Source: Muricea muricata (lineage: Eukaryota > Cnidaria > Anthozoa > Malacalcyonacea > Plexauridae). Taken from it: a stretch of 64,000 nucleotides of DNA. The DNA is taken from positions 560,501-624,500 of the forward strand of contig OY979720.1 of assembly GCA_963855995.1 (NCBI GenBank), written 5' to 3'. Under the pieces are notes generated by a model. That model was not told the DNA's origin and searched no databases. It saw only the letters and a list, made by a program, of their open reading frames with translations. The position numbers and the translations under genes are program-made. Positions 25,901 to 37,612 of this stretch are shown here, piece after piece; position 1 is the first letter of the stretch, and each line of letters starts with the position of its first letter.

Positions 25901-28900
25901 AGTGCATATTTATGTACTTAATCTTCAATCTTACTGTTGATATGTGCAAAATCCCATAATATATATACCTCCTCGTGCATTTTTCCAACTCAACTAGGAG
26001 GATCATTGAAAAGCTTTCAGTCCTTATACAGTTACAACATGTTTACAATACAAAAGATTAAAAATGACGTTCTTGCTAATTTGAATCCCGCCCTCCAGCT
26101 GGGAATGCAGTCTTTCTCCATTGGCGGAACAGCTTGATAAAGAAAACCTTGCGGTGTGCTTGACTGCTAAAATATGAGATAAACCTCGTAGGTTCACATC
26201 ATTCTTGTAAGTCTTTTTTGGTAAAGACACGCACATGCAGCTGATTAAAAGTCACAATAAGTTTCTGGTATATGTTTGAGTATAAAATCTGAGCATAATT
26301 TTGACTTCCACGGAGTGGGCCACATGGTTGTACCTTCCAAAGATTCTGCCTTCTCATTCCAGTTGTTCCACAAATAGATCGGCGTGCACCAAATATATAT
26401 TTATCTCGTCATAAAAGTCACTAATGTCTAATTCACAACAGTTGACAGCCATTCTTTGTTGCCGCCACAAACCGCACATCCGAAAACGTGTTTTTCAAGA
26501 ACAATTCAATTCTATTTCAATTTTTTATTCACTAAACTTAATGAGTACTATTTCTAGTTTTCAACAACGTTTGAGATAAACTCAAATACGACGAAAATCA
26601 CCTGTTTGCTGAAAATGATCGAGCGGGGGTACGGAGGTAGTTAACTTTGAGGTAATTAGTTTCTCATAAAACATCCAAGTTTTGTAATGCTATTCAAGAA
26701 ACGATTTCTACATAAATTATTTAATACTGTCTCCACTTCACTTTATACTAATACATATTGTCCCAAATATTCTTGAAGGTTTGGGCTTAGTTTTACTAGC
26801 ACTTAGTTATAGAGTGAAATATAGTGATTTTTATCTACTAATCAAGCCGGTAATTACGTTCATCTAATTAAAACAAAACTAAAAATAAGTCCAAAAATTG
26901 AAGTTTCTCCTATTAAAGAGAAGACACATGTACGCGCGGATGCCGCGGTGTGTAAACTTATAAAATTTGTCGACACTTGGGTCGTTGAAAGGTCGGCGAA
27001 TGTTCGATAAGAAGGCCTTTTAACTATGTCAATAAAATCTGAAAATGAAGTAATGATAGGAGAGCTGTGGAATGTGTTTACCACAGGATTACTGAAAGGA
27101 AATGAATTTCCCATGTAAACAATATGTAGGGAATTTTGATAATTAGCGTTCAAGATAAGGACGCATATACAATATGATTTACTGATGACTCTAATGTAAT
27201 TTTGGACTTGCAACCAATCTCTCTAGACACTCAACAATTTTACCGATGTAATGCTGGTGTCCAACGACGTGCAAGTCAAGTGGCGCAAACATATGAAGGG
27301 CACTATGTTTACCACATAAAAAGGCACAAGAGATTAACATACACTATAAATTTGCAGCGATATTTTGCTGAAATTTGCCCATTTTCCCTATGCAGAAACC
27401 AAATCAGAGCAATGGACTTGCAAGCGCTTTACTAATTAAATATAGATGTAAACAGGAAACTAATGAATTGAATCAAGGTGGTTAATTTTTTTGAATTTTC
27501 TGTATCAGTCTTTAGCTAGGCTGCCTATGCAGTTAAACATGCGCAATCCAAGAGCAGATACGCATACATGTAACATTTTTTTGGCCATAGTGTCACAGCC
27601 ATGCAGTAAAATGCAACATGTGTATTAAATTTTATAAACTTATGGAGTTGCCTTCATGTATGTATAGCAACGTTAAGCGTTTATAGGAGTACGTACTGTA
27701 CTGACCGGAACGTCCAAGTGAGCTAGACTATAGCTCAATACTAAATGCTATAGAGCCATGCTGTTCCTCTCCCTACACAAATGTTTTCAATGGAGACAAT
27801 TCAGACAATTCATGTTTCCAGACCGGATGCAGTTCTGTCCACATCAATGCTCACTTGTTTGTCAGTAGTTTTAGGTGGCCGCTGCATTTCACGAGCATTA
27901 AGAAAGAAACGTGCTGTATTAATATCTTTATTCATTATTGCGGAGTAGGTCTACTGCAGTTACGCATTTTAACGATCAGGTGTTAAATCAAATTGACTTC
28001 AAGAGCTCAGTTTTGCGTCAATATCCGTAAAAATATCATTTTAGACTTATATGGTTATTTTTTCTGGCTTTATGTAATACTATAATTTCCTGTCAAAGAA
28101 AATGCCTTTTCAAGTGGAGTCTTAAGAAAGACCACCTCGATATGACCTGTGGCAATACTCAAACTCAACCTACTTTAGAAAAGGGATAACTGGAAGATTA
28201 GCATTTGATCCTGTTTCTGTCATAATCTGAAGGTCAATAAATGGCATTAATTTCAAGGCTTATTTCGCCAAGAAATCGTGGTGAGGTTTTACAGAATATG
28301 AGAGTGCATCCTGAACATGTAAACAAACAATATTGTTATAGATATAGTATCCCCAACTTAATTCTTAAACATCGAACTAAGGCAAGAACAAAGTATTTTG
28401 CTATAGATGAAGACGATCCTCGGATTAGTAGAACTGCTCAGTTTGGTGGCGAAGTGTTGTAAAATACGGAAAATATAGCCCTGTAAAGTTTGAAAATTTT
28501 GTACATATTTGTTTACGAGGGGGAAAAGTTACCATTTTCGCGGTAATTTCAGCTCAATAATGGTAACTTTTCCGTGTAATACAAATATATACAAAATTTG
28601 CAAACTTCGCAGGGCTACATTTTCCACGTTTGGCATTTCGCCACCAAGCTTTCAAATTCTACTAATTTTAAGGTCGTATTTCTAACTGTGGTAAAAGATT
28701 TCGTTCTTTCTGCCTAGTTCGACTTTTACGAGGCTTTAGTCAATGATGCAATTGCCCATTACGCTGCGATTTGCACACCGTTTTATAACAAAGCGTATCC
28801 ATTTAGTACTTTGAAGTTTGCCGAGTCACCAGACATTACGTCTTCAATAAATGAACAATCATTCACCATTTCTTTAAGTAAAGACCTAAGATAGGGGGGT

Positions 28901-29620
28901 CCCGACTTTAATCCTAAATGTCGCCAAGGGCAAGTAAATATAAAGTCTAGAGAAAATCAAAATAAAGACCATAGTATTGATGTGATTACTGAAAACTGAT
29001 ATTTACTAGTAAAGTTATACCAAAGGAATATAAAATATCAAGCATTTTTGTGCATACAAGTACATGTCTGCACAAAAATATATATTTACAACTTACAAGT
29101 ACGTATATAGTCATCAAGTCACATTTCCATTTCAAGGTTGGCAGAAATAAGTAAGTTGCGCGCGTACTATCATAGCTTTCGATAATTCATATAATCAAAC
29201 ATTCTGCTGTGGTAACGCAACTTTAATATACTCGCGAATTTAGTATTGTTTGAACGAGAAAACTTGTAAATCGACACGAATACCGAGACAATGAGATCAG
29301 TTGAAAAAAACCCAAAATAAAACTCAGAAGATATTCTTAGTATCATTCAACTTCGTCGAACGCGAAAATTACACCAGGCCATTTTTGTGGAGCCTTGATT
29401 GTGCAAATTGAAACGTACAATAAACGCTGCAGACATTCCATATCGCACCTCATGCTAATCAGCTTCATAGTGCCTCGGTGAAAATCCTGATATTCTCGGC
29501 ATCAGTGCAGCGCATCAAAAATGATTCTTATAAACAACAAAGATGAAAATGATAATTAAGGTATAGAAACTTACCCAAAAAGATGAGCAAAACTGTAAGA
29601 ATTGACGAGCCTCTATCCAT
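22996..29620 (-). CDS. Secreted four-Kazal-domain protein with lysine-rich linker
   Basis: Exons 29575-29620, 24082-24444 and 22996-23771 join in frame to 394 aa. Exon 1 is a signal peptide (MDRGSSILTVLLIFL). Kazal-type units follow: CRVKSSPVCGNDGRNYTTRC, CTERRVPVCASDNKTYKNLC and CPKIKRQVCGSDNKTYQNIC. A strongly basic linker of about 100 residues rich in KK, TKK and PK comes next. The fourth unit contains VCGSDGKTYSSLC. Kazal domains inhibit serine proteases or act as matrix or follistatin-like binding modules. The linker suggests binding to an acidic matrix or polyanion, which is inference. Intron 1 is 5.1 kb and holds a fold-back repeat. No family member with this exact plan is recognised. 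Confidence 0.82.
28381..28775. mobile_element. Fold-back MITE (fuller copy)
   Basis: The element is palindromic: AGTTTGGTGGCGAAGTG at 28439-28455 pairs with TTTCGCCACCAAGCTTT downstream, and the inner AAAAGTTACCATT pairs with AATGGTAACTTTT. The centre is near 28550. Related to 6895-7125. It lies in intron 1 of the Kazal gene. Confidence 0.7.
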
Positions 29621-31799
29621 TGCTCTGTATCCAAATATGACGTGCGAATCTCTCAAGCTGCCTAGTTGGGTCAGCCTGCTTTTAACTGCTCAAGAGCGAT
29701 AAAAGACGCTTCCTCAAGTGGCAGGCAATGACAGTTTGAAGTCAAGGACCAGCCGCTATCGGTTTTCAAACGAAAAGTCCAAATTCCGAAAATTCCAGGG
29801 TGCTTCGTGGTCGAACGGCAGTTTTTTGACAAACTTGACACCGTTAATGAAATTTCCAGATGTATTAATTGCGAATGGATTTCCAGCCTTATAGAGATAT
29901 TTATCTGGAATTCTCGCAGCACAATGAAAATTATACGAGATAAGATTCACACTTAAGTTGAATTGAAAACGGCTTAAATAAATTGTTGATACAAATAGCG
30001 GGTGCTATCAATTGGACACCTCCCGAAAAAAGCAGACAAACACATTGTGCAAACATAGCTCTCTGTCACTGGGTTTGACGGCCGCCTCAACTCTACCCAC
30101 CTTTGTCACACAGGGCGATGAGCCGTAAAAAGCAGTCAAAGATTCACAGCACTAACCACGCACTAACTATATCAGTCATAAAAGCGATTAGTAGGCGGGA
30201 GTGTAATTTAAATTCCAGTTGGGGTTTATCATAGCCTCAGAATGACCTCCGCTACTCTCGGGTATTACAATAAGCACCTATTTGTTTGTATTCATTGCCA
30301 TTGCGAAAAAATCGGAAAATGTTTTGCGAGATGGCGTGTGTGAATTTACGTAGTACTCGGGTACCGTAAAGTGTAAATTACCCAAAATATTGTTCCCGGC
30401 TCACATCGAAATACACAAAATGTTGAATAAAAATTTCAAAACATTGGATTTTCCGGGCATTTTTAATTAATTAAGTTAATTACTATTACATGTATATAAA
30501 AAAACAAACAATGCAGCGCATATATTCTGCTAAAATTTCATGGGAAACTAAAAATAACGCATTTAAAAAAATATTTGGTTAATTGGGTTACTTTAAACAT
30601 GACAAGATCACCACAACGCCTCACTAAATCTGTTAAGCAGATAAATTTCCGAACGCCTGCGCAAAATTTAACCTCATTCCAGTTTAACCCATGGTTCCTT
30701 CAAGCTGGCGGGAAATTCAAGAAATTGTCATGTTAGATTACCCAGCCGGGGTTCCGATTAATTAATAATTCACAAAGCAAACTGAAAAAACGAGCACTTG
30801 GGATGTTTAGGCCTACTTCTGAAGTATGAATTTTTTGTTTTATAAGCTACTAGCAACACAAGTAAGAATTGGTCGTCTCATTTTTCAACCAAAAATCTCG
30901 CTTCATCTCGTATTTTCAAACTGTGTGTTCGTATTCAGGAATGACATAAAGATTTTTGTAGTGGTGTTCGACATCTACCACACACAGCAGCTATAGCACG
31001 TGATTTGCGATTGGTTCACATGAAATCATCATAAATGACAGGGGTAGAATGACAACACAATAACTATATATAAATGTTTCTGCATGAAGAATATTTCATG
31101 AAGACGGTCTTTGTTGCATACATGACACAAGATAATTTTTAAATACAACACAGCTGCTTAGGACCAAATTATTTTCAAATGTCTATAATAAGCATAAGAT
31201 CATTTTCATAACTTAGCAATGCACGAGAAGTGATTGATTACGAATTATGCACAGCCTGGCTAAGACACGGTGCTGGTATGTGTGGGTTAGTGAATGCACA
31301 ATTGTTGGTAACTATAAAAAAACGTCGAGCTATTAGTAAACTGATGAGTCGTATAATTAACTACAGAAAGACACGACAACATTCATGATACCCTTGATGG
31401 ATTTTGATGATAATTCTGAACTAATTTTAGAATGAAGATAAACGAGTGTGTCTCGGGCCATGCACTCTTGAGATCCAGGACATTTACGATGTCGGCCGGA
31501 CCTCGCAAGAAAACTTTACTGATTAACTAAATCAGAACAAGAACACACATTAATCTCAGTTCATAATTATTGTAATCTTCATTACCCAAATCCATCCACT
31601 TCCCTCTACACAGAAACGTTGTTGCCCAACTTTTCAATAAATCGTACATTACCACAAATAAAATTCCTTATTAAAACATCTGCAGACTGTACGGGCTTCA
31701 CGTGATGACAGACGATAAAGGTAAACCATGAGAAATACATTTGGCAATTATTTGATACTGTAGGAGCTAAGAGAAACATCATTTGGGATGATATTAATT
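29621..31799. other. Intergenic; no gene seen
   Basis: This separates the Kazal gene's signal-peptide exon from the 3' end of SRP72. Only short, unsupported frames are present. The Kazal gene promoter should be in the part just above 29620. Confidence 0.5.
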
Positions 31800-31805
31800 T
31801 TTAAT
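31800..31805 (-). terminator. Possible variant polyadenylation signal (ATTAAA) of SRP72
   Basis: CAATTAAAAATT on the minus strand lies about 85 bases past the SRP72 stop codon. Confidence 0.35.
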
Positions 31806-31888
31806 TGAAACATTTCGATATCCAAGACATACGGCATTCATGTATAATATTTTTGGCATATTTACATATTATGGATACCTCCAAGAAT

Positions 31889-34800
31889 TTACCAACCACC
31901 TTTTTTCTTTTTCGGTCGTTGCTTTTTCTTACTAGCTTGGGGTTGCTGTTGCCGTGGGGGCACAACCCCGGTCGTTGAAGAGGTGGACGTTCCAGCGGGA
32001 GTTCCGGGGGGTGATGTTGCTTTCGGAGAGGTAGCACGAGGAGATTGCCTAGAATTCATAGTTGAAAACAATATTATAGTTAACTTTTATTCGCCGAAGG
32101 CGACGTGATTATTGGTGAATGTTCACCATAATCACAGAGCTTTTAGTATAATTTCTTTAGTAAAACATGAACAAAATGCACTTCTTATATGAATACAGTT
32201 TCGGACAATTCCTAAATACAGACTAGAGTTTATTTGTAACCTTTAAATGGTGAAAAAAGCATTTAGTAATTTATTTGTGGGCGATATATTTATTACCTTA
32301 AAGTGTATATGACACGAAATTTTATATTTTAGAATTACAGACTTCTTTCTGCGGTGATTATCGCAGAGTATTTTAGTTTTCAAGAAACATGATGCCAAGG
32401 GAATTATTTGACCGTTTTAATACGTGGCCGTGAGGCAAAAAACTGTCCTATGACTGGGAACGAAATTGCACCAAAATGACGTCACTGATGAGATGCATTT
32501 TACGCTCATTGACTCAATTGAACTCTGGGTAAAACCACTAACGTCATTATGACGTCATTTTGGTGCAATATCGTTCCCAGTGGTAGGACAGTTTTTTTGC
32601 ATCACGCTTCACTTATTTAAACGTTTAAATAGTCCACTTAGCATCATCTTTTTGAAAAATAAATTACACCACGATAATCACCGCACAATGTACTCTATGA
32701 TTCTAAAATATAAAATTTCGTGTCATATGCACTTTAAGATAGTTTAACATCAAAGTTTATTTATATTATTCAACTTTGTATTAATGCAATTTTTCCATTC
32801 GTTATTAATTTTTGGCAAGAGAATAAAACATCAAAACGACTTTAATTTGCCGCAATTTTGAAAAAAATGCCAACTAGTAAACAATGTCTCGTACTTACTG
32901 GTCAGGCAAGAAATCAAAATGCTAGAAAACCACTATTTACTGAAGAAATTATACTGAAGGTACATGTAATTACTCGGATAAAACTATTACTTTTTTTAAT
33001 TAAACCTGCATGTACCAATACGAGAAATATCAGTCGATATTTCCTAACAATGTTCAATCGCTTTTACAGTGCAACATCTGCAAGTACGAACATTTAAACA
33101 ACAATAACCAATCAGTCAATAGACAGCTCACACGTAGGAACCTAAAGTTCGCTATCATCAACAGTGGTAGACTATACGCGAGTGTCGTCACCCGTAGCCC
33201 CACTTAGAGTAGCTAAAAACATCAGTGACGTTATAAGACTGACTAGAAGCAAGATGCAGCAGAATAATGTACTTACGACTCTTGGAACGTTGTAGCTCCC
33301 TGTGTTCCTTTACCTAAACAGGTAATCATGACTTATTTTACCAGTAAAGCCCAAATTACGCCCGCCCCTTACGAAAACAAATGGACACTAGTCCCTTAGG
33401 TGCAATCAAAAACAAAAATACTGTTAACTATCTTACCTATTGCAGCCGTCTTTTTTTGTCTTTTCCCTTTGAAATAAGATCTTTCTCGTCGTGGCAGCCA
33501 TCGTTCAGGATCAGGGTCTACCTCTTGATTGTAATTCTTCGGCAGTTTCCCTGGGAATAACAATTACAAGAGTAATTCTAATTGTAACAGTTATTCACCA
33601 GCAAAGATAACATAAATTCTGCACTTTGGAAGAAAACTGTATTGTGTTTGCTTTGAAGTGATTGAGAGGATCTCTTTAGTAAGCTGAACGCTGCTAGGTT
33701 TGCCCACATTATACAGCATATAAACGACAAAATAATTTTGCCCTCAAAAGTTATTACAGTATCTACTGTAAGTGTGACGAAGTATTGGACACCTGATTAC
33801 CTGGTTTCTTCTTCCTTTTCCTTTTAACAACATCTTGCCTGCAATGATTCGAGTACAGTTGTTAATTCGAGTACACAACTCCCAAATAGCAAAAGGGTTA
33901 ATTTTTAGTTCGTTTATGTTTATGTCTAAACTTACTTCTCTTCAGGTTTTGGCTTCTCCAATTTGGCAGCCTTTCGAGCATAACGTGAACCCAGAGACAC
34001 CTCGAGAGCATTGACATCCACTTGATCCCCTTCTAGCGGTGGTAACTTTCTGCTAAATCTGATTTTTACAGCTAAGGAAACTACCAGCCGAAATATTCTT
34101 TTAGAGCTAATTTTAACATCATCACTTCAACATTATAACAAAGTTTAGAACTTGATTGACTTCAATCGACAAGCACATAATAACGCACACGCAGTATTAA
34201 AGGATACTGCTCTGACTTTTCACGATCAATCTGTGAATATGCAGCAACTAAATGTGCAACTATCTTCAAATCATCTGGATCTAAACTGTAACGAAACACA
34301 CATCAGTCAATTCATTGAGTACTATTTTCATGCGCAATAAATCACTTGCTGCCTATATAAAATATCATGAAGATAGAGTCTCAGTGAAAGCGTACAGGTG
34401 GTCCTTATTAAAAACACCATAAAATCTCATCTTCGATCTTATAATAATACAAAAATATCACGCAGTATACATACTCGTGCAAATGTTCCAATACCGCAAC
34501 AGCTTCCTTAGTTTTTCCTCTCTTTAACTTGTAAGCGACATTCTCTCGTAACAATCTAACCAGTTCCTCGCGCTCATCACCTTCCTAGTGAGCGCAAATG
34601 TACAATTAAAAATACTGTACTTTAATTGTTTTCAACGTAACAAACGCTCTGCAAGATCCATTTATCACTTCATGAATTCTTCAACGTAATTTACTATTGA
34701 GCTGTATGAAGTATAACCCAGTAAAGTTGCTTCCCTACCTCGTAATCCTTAGCGTATGCAATCGAGTCATCAAGCACGTGCACAGCGCCATCTATATCAC

Positions 34801-37514
34801 CAGCATGCGTATAGAGATTGACCAATAACGAAACAACCGCTGGCCGATGTTCGATACTTTCAATAGAACGTAGGCGCTTACAAGCCTCGAGCGAATTTCC
34901 CAAAATGAGATGAAGTTGAACGATAGTAAGAGAAACTTGCATAGAACATTTGGGATTCACTTCTACATATTTCTAGGATTAAAAAAGACTAATATTGCCT
35001 TCGTTACCCATTGTACAGACTACAACAACTATTTCAGAAATATAATGAACAATTTTCTGCAGTAGCGTGTGCAAACGTAATTGCAAAGGATGTGAACATG
35101 TTCATGTGTACGGTATGTGTAGCACTATAGTATCCTAATAACTTGACCTCTTGGTGTAGGCCAGGATAGGAATGAAAAAACAGCAAAACATGACGACGCA
35201 ACTATTCTCTACATCTGCAAACTCTCCACTTACTTCCAGGGTGCTCACAGCATCTTGGTATTTCTTTTCCCGAAATAATACAGCTGCTTGAATTAGATAT
35301 GGAAAGTCACTTTCAGGATATTTTCTTTGAAGTTCTTTTGCCGTCTTCCGACACGCGTCGTTCTAAAAATCCCAAAGAAAACGTTCTGTTCAAAGAAGAA
35401 GGTTTACATATCACGCACAAAACATGAGTATTTTCGCCCGACTCCCAACAACTAACTTCCCAAATTAGGGCTTCGAACTCAGTTATCGTTTCAGGTATTG
35501 AAAGAGCCCAAATCTTCGTAGACTTTACACGCACGGAACACATACTTGATTGCTGTACATCAACACCAAACATTTGTTGAAAGCAATATATTGTCTTTGA
35601 CGATCATTTAATTTGTTTTCAATTCCATCAGCCGTTGCCACCTTGATTTTCTTTTTAGAATCAAATATATCTCTGTCCTATCATGGGAAAGAAAAATAAT
35701 GGTGACAGACGAAAAGTTATAAATGTATTTAGTACAAAATGTACATTTTATAAATGTAGTTAGTTAACTCCTCATTTAATAAAGCTCAACTCTTTTTTGC
35801 TTTTTCTAGGTAAAAAGGAAGATACTTGCACGTTGATACAATACAAATGTTCATTTCCAGTGGATACACAACTCATAGTTGTCAAAATTGTCGTGCGACG
35901 GCTTATATTAATGTATTTTCCCCCAAGAAATATCTTTGACATGTAGAAAAAATGAAACTTCAGTGTAAATTTAGTTTGTAAGTGTCATAATCGCACCTTA
36001 TTCAAACTAACAATGTTGTTCGAAGCAACAGCACTGACAGCAACATCATTTGGCCTGAAATTAAAACATATCAAGTAATAAACCCTGTGCACTTAACGTT
36101 TGGAGCTTGCCGTCAATTCAAGTTAACAAAAACATATTACGTACCTTGATTTCAGAACATTGTTATATAATTTCATAGCCTCATCGTCTCTGCCGAGTAT
36201 TTGACATGTGTAGCCACGCTGCACTCTGGAAATTTTTTGATGAGAGCATCAGTCAAAGACGGTAAATAAGAATAAAAAGTGTACACAACCAGTATTTGAC
36301 ACTAAAACAAATGAGATGAACAAACAAAAGATGGAAAAGGGTACATGTCTACAGAGGTACAAGGTATAGACTTTCGATTGAACTTGTTATACATGAAATA
36401 GCACGACATAATAAGCACATTACTGTTCCCTCTACGAGAAAATTGAAGAAAATCCACGACTTTTGGTATAGCATAACTCTTTTCACGCGAGGAGTTAGTT
36501 CCAGTCACACAAGAAGCCCTACTGAGATTTAAACCTGCAATCTTCTTAGTAACTTCGCCCGCACTTAAGACCTGTAATTTACCATGACTGGGGTTTTGTT
36601 AATTCCACCTATATAAGTTAGATAACAGTGGTATTTCACCTTAGCACACCAAGTTCTGATTCAATCTCTTCTTCTGTAATATCCTTAAAAAACCCAGAAC
36701 AATATGTATATTAACAGCCTTAAATTTAGTCAGCTAACAAAATTGGTATCACATTTTTTTTTAAAAATTTTCCGGCAATATATTATAATAGTATTAGAAC
36801 TATACTACATCTCCAAAATGTATTACAAAAGTACTCCGGATTAACGTCATATAACAAAATAAACTTCAAAAAAAAACACGAACCGTTTCTTCTTCTTGCA
36901 TTGATTTCTTACAAAGATCTACAAAAATTTATCATATTTTTAGTTAGATTACTTACATCTTTACAATTGTGACAAGAGGCTGTGAATACTTCAAAACGAC
37001 GACAGGCATTTTTGGATTGTTTGTTTGCCAGTGTTCAATTTACAAATAATTTAATCAAATTTTTAAACTTTCATTCTTATAACCATGACAACATTGTTTA
37101 TAAGCAGGAAACTTTGTGAATGACGGAAAGTTTACCAGAACTTTATATACAGTATATATGATGTTTTTTCCCACATGAACTTCAACAACATAACCTGTTG
37201 TACATTGGTGGATTTCATGAATTTCCAGTACTCCAGTACTGATACCTCAAAATATGTTTTATCATTTACATATCAAGTAAGGGTTTTGATAATGCACATT
37301 ACTATACTTTACTGCGCATTTTCAGCATATTGAGAGCATATGTAATCTCCTGCTGTAGTTCACTTGGTAATAATGTTTGGATAAAATGCTCTCAAGTGAA
37401 TGCGTCTATAAATATCATAATTCATATGCAATACTCGTACTCAGTCATAATTCTCATCACGGTTAAAGTATTTTTCACTTTCCTGGTTGAGATGCATTCA
37501 CTTGAGAGCATTTT

Positions 37515-37612
<98 letters not shown>

